From: Saprospiraceae bacterium
Lineage (GTDB): Bacteria > Bacteroidota > Bacteroidia > Chitinophagales > Saprospiraceae
Assembly (NCBI GenBank): GCA_016787525.1
Contig: JAEUUP010000012.1
Coordinates: 90,184 to 154,183, forward strand
Direction: 5' to 3'
DNA: 64,000 bases
This document shows, in pieces, positions 62,478 through 64,000 of the stretch; the stretch's first letter is position 1, and each line of letters opens with the position of its first letter. A program made the position numbers and the translations under genes. The notes beneath the pieces were generated by a model, which was given only the letters and a program-made list of their open reading frames with translations, did not search any database and was not told the DNA's origin.

Positions 62478-62489
62478 TGACTGAGGGGT
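62478..62489 (+). repeat. Dispersed motif, intergenic copy (GACTGAGGGGT form)
   Basis: Core CTGAGGGG with G in place of the first T; upstream of the Bro-N gene's stop. Confidence 0.65.
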
Positions 62490-62551
62490 AATTTAGTTCT
62501 AACCTGTTTCTGAGTTCTTCGGCATAGTAATACCGTGTGTAACATCAGCCA

Positions 62552-63412
62552 TTAAGATTGTTCGTCAGTAGATTCATCATCTGAAGCGGGTAAGTTTTTC
62601 AAGCTTTCTTCGCTTTGCAAATGCAGATAGTTAGACGATGAAACAACTTTTTGCCCTGTAGCCTGCTCAAAATTAAGGCGCGATAAACGTCCCACTTCCC
62701 CACCTTTCACAGCCGCTTCGTGGTTTTCGTGGAAGCCTTGGGCATCAGTATTGACAGCTATGGTACGTGTTGCTTCTTCGCTCAATGCGGAGATAATTAA
62801 CTCTATGGTGGTCATGTGGTCGCGCAGATTCTGCTTCTCCAAACCTTTCACTTTACTATGTTCACTGGGTGTCAAGCCAAAAGTTTCTTTTGAAATGGTC
62901 GCAGTCAAAATACTGTATTCATTATTTTCTTTGATGCCTCTGTTTTTCCACTCATCAGTCAATTCTTTGCGAATATTGATGCTTTTTTCACGGTAGCCAA
63001 TCCAATCATCTGGATAGCCTTTGGCTTTATAAATGGCACGGGCACGCTCAAATGCCAGTTCGGGAGCTTCTGTTTCCTCAATTCGCTCTTTACCCACTTG
63101 CGCCAACCACAATTTTAAGGGTTCAGCTTTAGGCGATGGCACCGACATCACTATCCGAAGCACCCCCTCAGTATTGGCACAATCCGTTGGACGCATTTTA
63201 TTGTCGGGTGCTAAAAATTTCAACTTTTCACAAATTGTGAAAAGTTGAGGCTCGCGTTTTTTGAGCATACTCCAATAGGTCGAAGGTTTAGCACTATCGG
63301 TCAAAACCTCAATCACATCAATTATGGAAAAGTACCATTGTTCATTGTACCAAACTTTCCGAATTTCTTTGCCTCCAAATGTCTGTAAGGCGTTTTTTGC
63401 ATCTTCTTTCAT
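62552..63412 (-). CDS. Bro-N domain protein (phage-antirepressor-like)
   Basis: 286 aa. The N-terminal 120 residues are a Bro-N domain (KEIRKVWYNEQWYFSIIDVIEVL), followed by a region conserved among chromosomal relatives (SPKAEPLKLWLAQVGKERIEE; LTDEWKNRGI; EHSKVKGLEKQNLRDHM). Widespread in bacterial genomes and plasmids; role unsettled, possibly DNA-damage or phage response. Motif at 63162 is read ANTEGVLRI; relatives also have TEG there, so the motif sits on conserved residues. No prophage genes are adjacent. Confidence 0.88.
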   Translation of the reverse strand: MKEDAKNALQTFGGKEIRKVWYNEQWYFSIIDVIEVLTDSAKPSTYWSMLKKREPQLFTICEKLKFLAPDNKMRPTDCANTEGVLRIVMSVPSPKAEPLKLWLAQVGKERIEETEAPELAFERARAIYKAKGYPDDWIGYREKSINIRKELTDEWKNRGIKENNEYSILTATISKETFGLTPSEHSKVKGLEKQNLRDHMTTIELIISALSEEATRTIAVNTDAQGFHENHEAAVKGGEVGRLSRLNFEQATGQKVVSSSNYLHLQSEESLKNLPASDDESTDEQS

Positions 63413-63423
63413 ATCATACTACT

Positions 63424-63600
63424 CTAAATATCGTTCAAATTTCTCTTTTCTTTGATGAAAAATCGTAGTCCTTTCACACGTGGTTTAAGCCAGTCGAGGT
63501 TCGTTCTTTGCAATTGATAGTTGATTAATAAGTCAGTTTTATCATTTATTTCCTGTATAGCAGGCTCTAAAACTTTATAGTGCGCCCAATAAGTTGGACA
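63424..63600 (-). pseudogene. Remnant of a Rep_3-like initiator C-terminal domain
   Basis: A frame without a start codon ends at the stop 63424-63426. It reads YWAHYKVLEPAIQEINDKT, then LLINYQL and RVKGLRFFIKEK, which resembles the second winged-helix end of Rep_3 initiators (vL.pAi.EIN.kTd...f.ik). Its upstream part turns into low-complexity sequence and hits a stop near 63668. It suggests that a second replicon once recombined here. Confidence 0.5.
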
Positions 63601-63670
63601 AAAAGCGATAAAAAATAAGGTGATAAATTGGCAATCAAATACAGAAATAATATAGTAAAAATATTTTATA

Positions 63671-63853
63671 TTAAGTGTGGTTTTAATAGCCTTTTGCTAT
63701 TTTCAATTTGTTCTAGGTCGTTGGGTGTCAATCTTGAAATGATGTCGTAGAACAATTTAGGGACATAAACCTCACTGGTTTGAACTTCTTGCTTTTTGTT
63801 CAATTTTCTAACCAATTTGGGCGCAGATAAGGGATTATTAACTGATGTTACGC
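63671..63853 (-). pseudogene. Unidentified gene remnant without start
   Basis: An open stretch of about 60 codons ending at 63671-63673 reads NPLSAPKLVRKLNKKQEV and then VYVPKLFYDIISRLTPNDLE. It looks like real protein but has no ATG, and a stop lies just upstream. I do not recognise the family. It may be a separate remnant or an older part of the same decayed locus as 63424-63600. Confidence 0.35.
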
Positions 63854-63916
63854 ACTAAACAGATTTCGCACTGTTTTTTGCTTTGCAAAAAAGACGTACA
63901 AGAAAAAGAGACTATC

Positions 63917-63967
63917 AGACCGAAGTTAATTTTGAATCGTAAAACGATTCAAAATTAACTTCGGTCT
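63917..63967. repeat. Perfect 24-bp hairpin
   Basis: Arms 63917-63940 and 63944-63967 (AGACCGAAGTTAATTTTGAA...) are exact complements with loop AAA. No recognisable gene lies on either side within the window. Confidence 0.8.
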
Positions 63968-64000
63968 AAAAAAGATATTTTAAAGCACGCATTTCGAGCG

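Larger units (their letters stand above)
388..62489 (+). repeat. Dispersed motif TACTGAGGGGGT, plus-strand copies (full list)
   Basis: Start positions of copies whose G-rich strand is plus: 388, 4343, 5483, 10567, 13821, 13869, 15196, 16390*, 17117, 17842*, 20014, 20258, 21330, 22261, 22801, 24149, 24436, 28199, 29361, 44013, 44634, 47309, 50596, 52873, 53639, 54534, 54972*, 55761, 59047, 60594, 60997, 61263, 62478. Asterisks mark copies with a broken core (CTGAGGGA, CTGAGAGG, CTGAAGGG). G-run length is four to six. Counted by eye; a few could be missed. The span given only encloses the sites; it is not one feature. Confidence 0.85.
34..63173 (-). repeat. Dispersed motif, minus-strand copies (ACCCCCTCAGTA; full list)
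   Basis: Start positions of copies whose G-rich strand is minus: 34, 2766, 6550, 10675, 11298, 21003 (last base G), 25213, 25451, 31353, 31790, 32062, 33672, 34431, 36108, 36741, 37317, 40006, 41772, 42319, 43690, 44710, 46430, 47516, 49259, 50795, 52528, 54048, 54756, 57123, 62022, 63162. C-run length is four to seven (seven at 36108). Plus and minus copies are nearly equal, 33 and 31. The span only encloses the sites. Confidence 0.85.

Noticed and set aside
34..63173. Dispersed motif as promoter or sigma-factor element
   Set aside because: Most copies lie inside genes, in both orientations, with no fixed distance to starts.
34..63173. Dispersed motif as insertion scar or target duplication of a mobile element
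   Set aside because: Paralogue alignments show equal length at the sites and no flanking element.
34..63173. HIP1-like palindromic repeat
   Set aside because: The motif has no dyad symmetry and a variable G-run of four to seven.

Overview
This 64 kb window comes from a member of the Bacteroidota. The evidence is SusC/SusD nutrient-uptake genes, secreted proteins with C-terminal domains of the type IX secretion kind, a TonB receptor with an STN signalling domain beside an ECF sigma/FecR pair, FtsX-type ABC permeases, and a low-to-moderate GC content. It also carries a replicon-maintenance module (ParA, a small ribbon-helix-helix partner, eight 22-bp iterons and a Rep_3-type initiator), so it is probably part of a plasmid, megaplasmid or chromid, or a chromosome carrying an integrated one. 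I cannot name the genus. No tRNA, rRNA or CRISPR array was seen.

Layout. 1-544: start of an exported protein running off the left edge. 0.6-7.9 kb: an AraC regulator facing a catabolic operon with two copies of an exported RraA-like aldolase plus a Tat-type enolase-superfamily enzyme, and a bile-acid/sodium-symporter-like transporter between them. 8-19.9 kb: a seven-gene leftward operon for a tripartite ABC exporter (fusion protein, two ATPases, TolC-like channel, three FtsX-like permeases). It diverges from a sigma-54 response regulator and its histidine kinase (20.1-22.8 kb); paired direct repeats and a -24-like box lie between them. 23-29.8 kb: ECF sigma, FecR, STN-SusC and SusD. 29.8-44.3 kb: three paralogous secreted N-formylglutamate-amidohydrolase-like enzymes, two large secreted proteins, a TonB receptor, and a 1.4 kb block of nested repeats. 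44.7-55.2 kb: a leftward six-gene MoxR/vWA system (SWIM, DUF5691-like, MoxR, DUF5682, DUF4132, vWA). 55.5-59.3 kb: partition and replication module. 59.4-62.2 kb: a sulfatase and the formylglycine-generating enzyme that would activate it. 62.5-64 kb: a Bro-N protein and decayed remnants, one resembling the end of a second Rep_3 initiator.

The outstanding signal is a dispersed non-palindromic motif, AATACTGAGGGGGT (core CTGAGGGG), counted by eye about 64 times, about one per kb. It occurs in both orientations almost equally, inside genes of every functional class and in most intergenic gaps. Chance predicts about 0.1 copies of its 10-base form TACTGAGGGG; I count 56. In genes it is read in five of six frames (TEGV, LRG, TPSV, PLS, PPQY); the frame containing a stop is unused. 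Comparison of paralogous genes inside the window shows that copies replace existing codons without insertions. Density, polarity and placement resemble the DNA uptake sequences of Neisseria and Pasteurellaceae, though a Chi-like or other genome-architecture signal is also possible. It is the best candidate here for an undescribed system.
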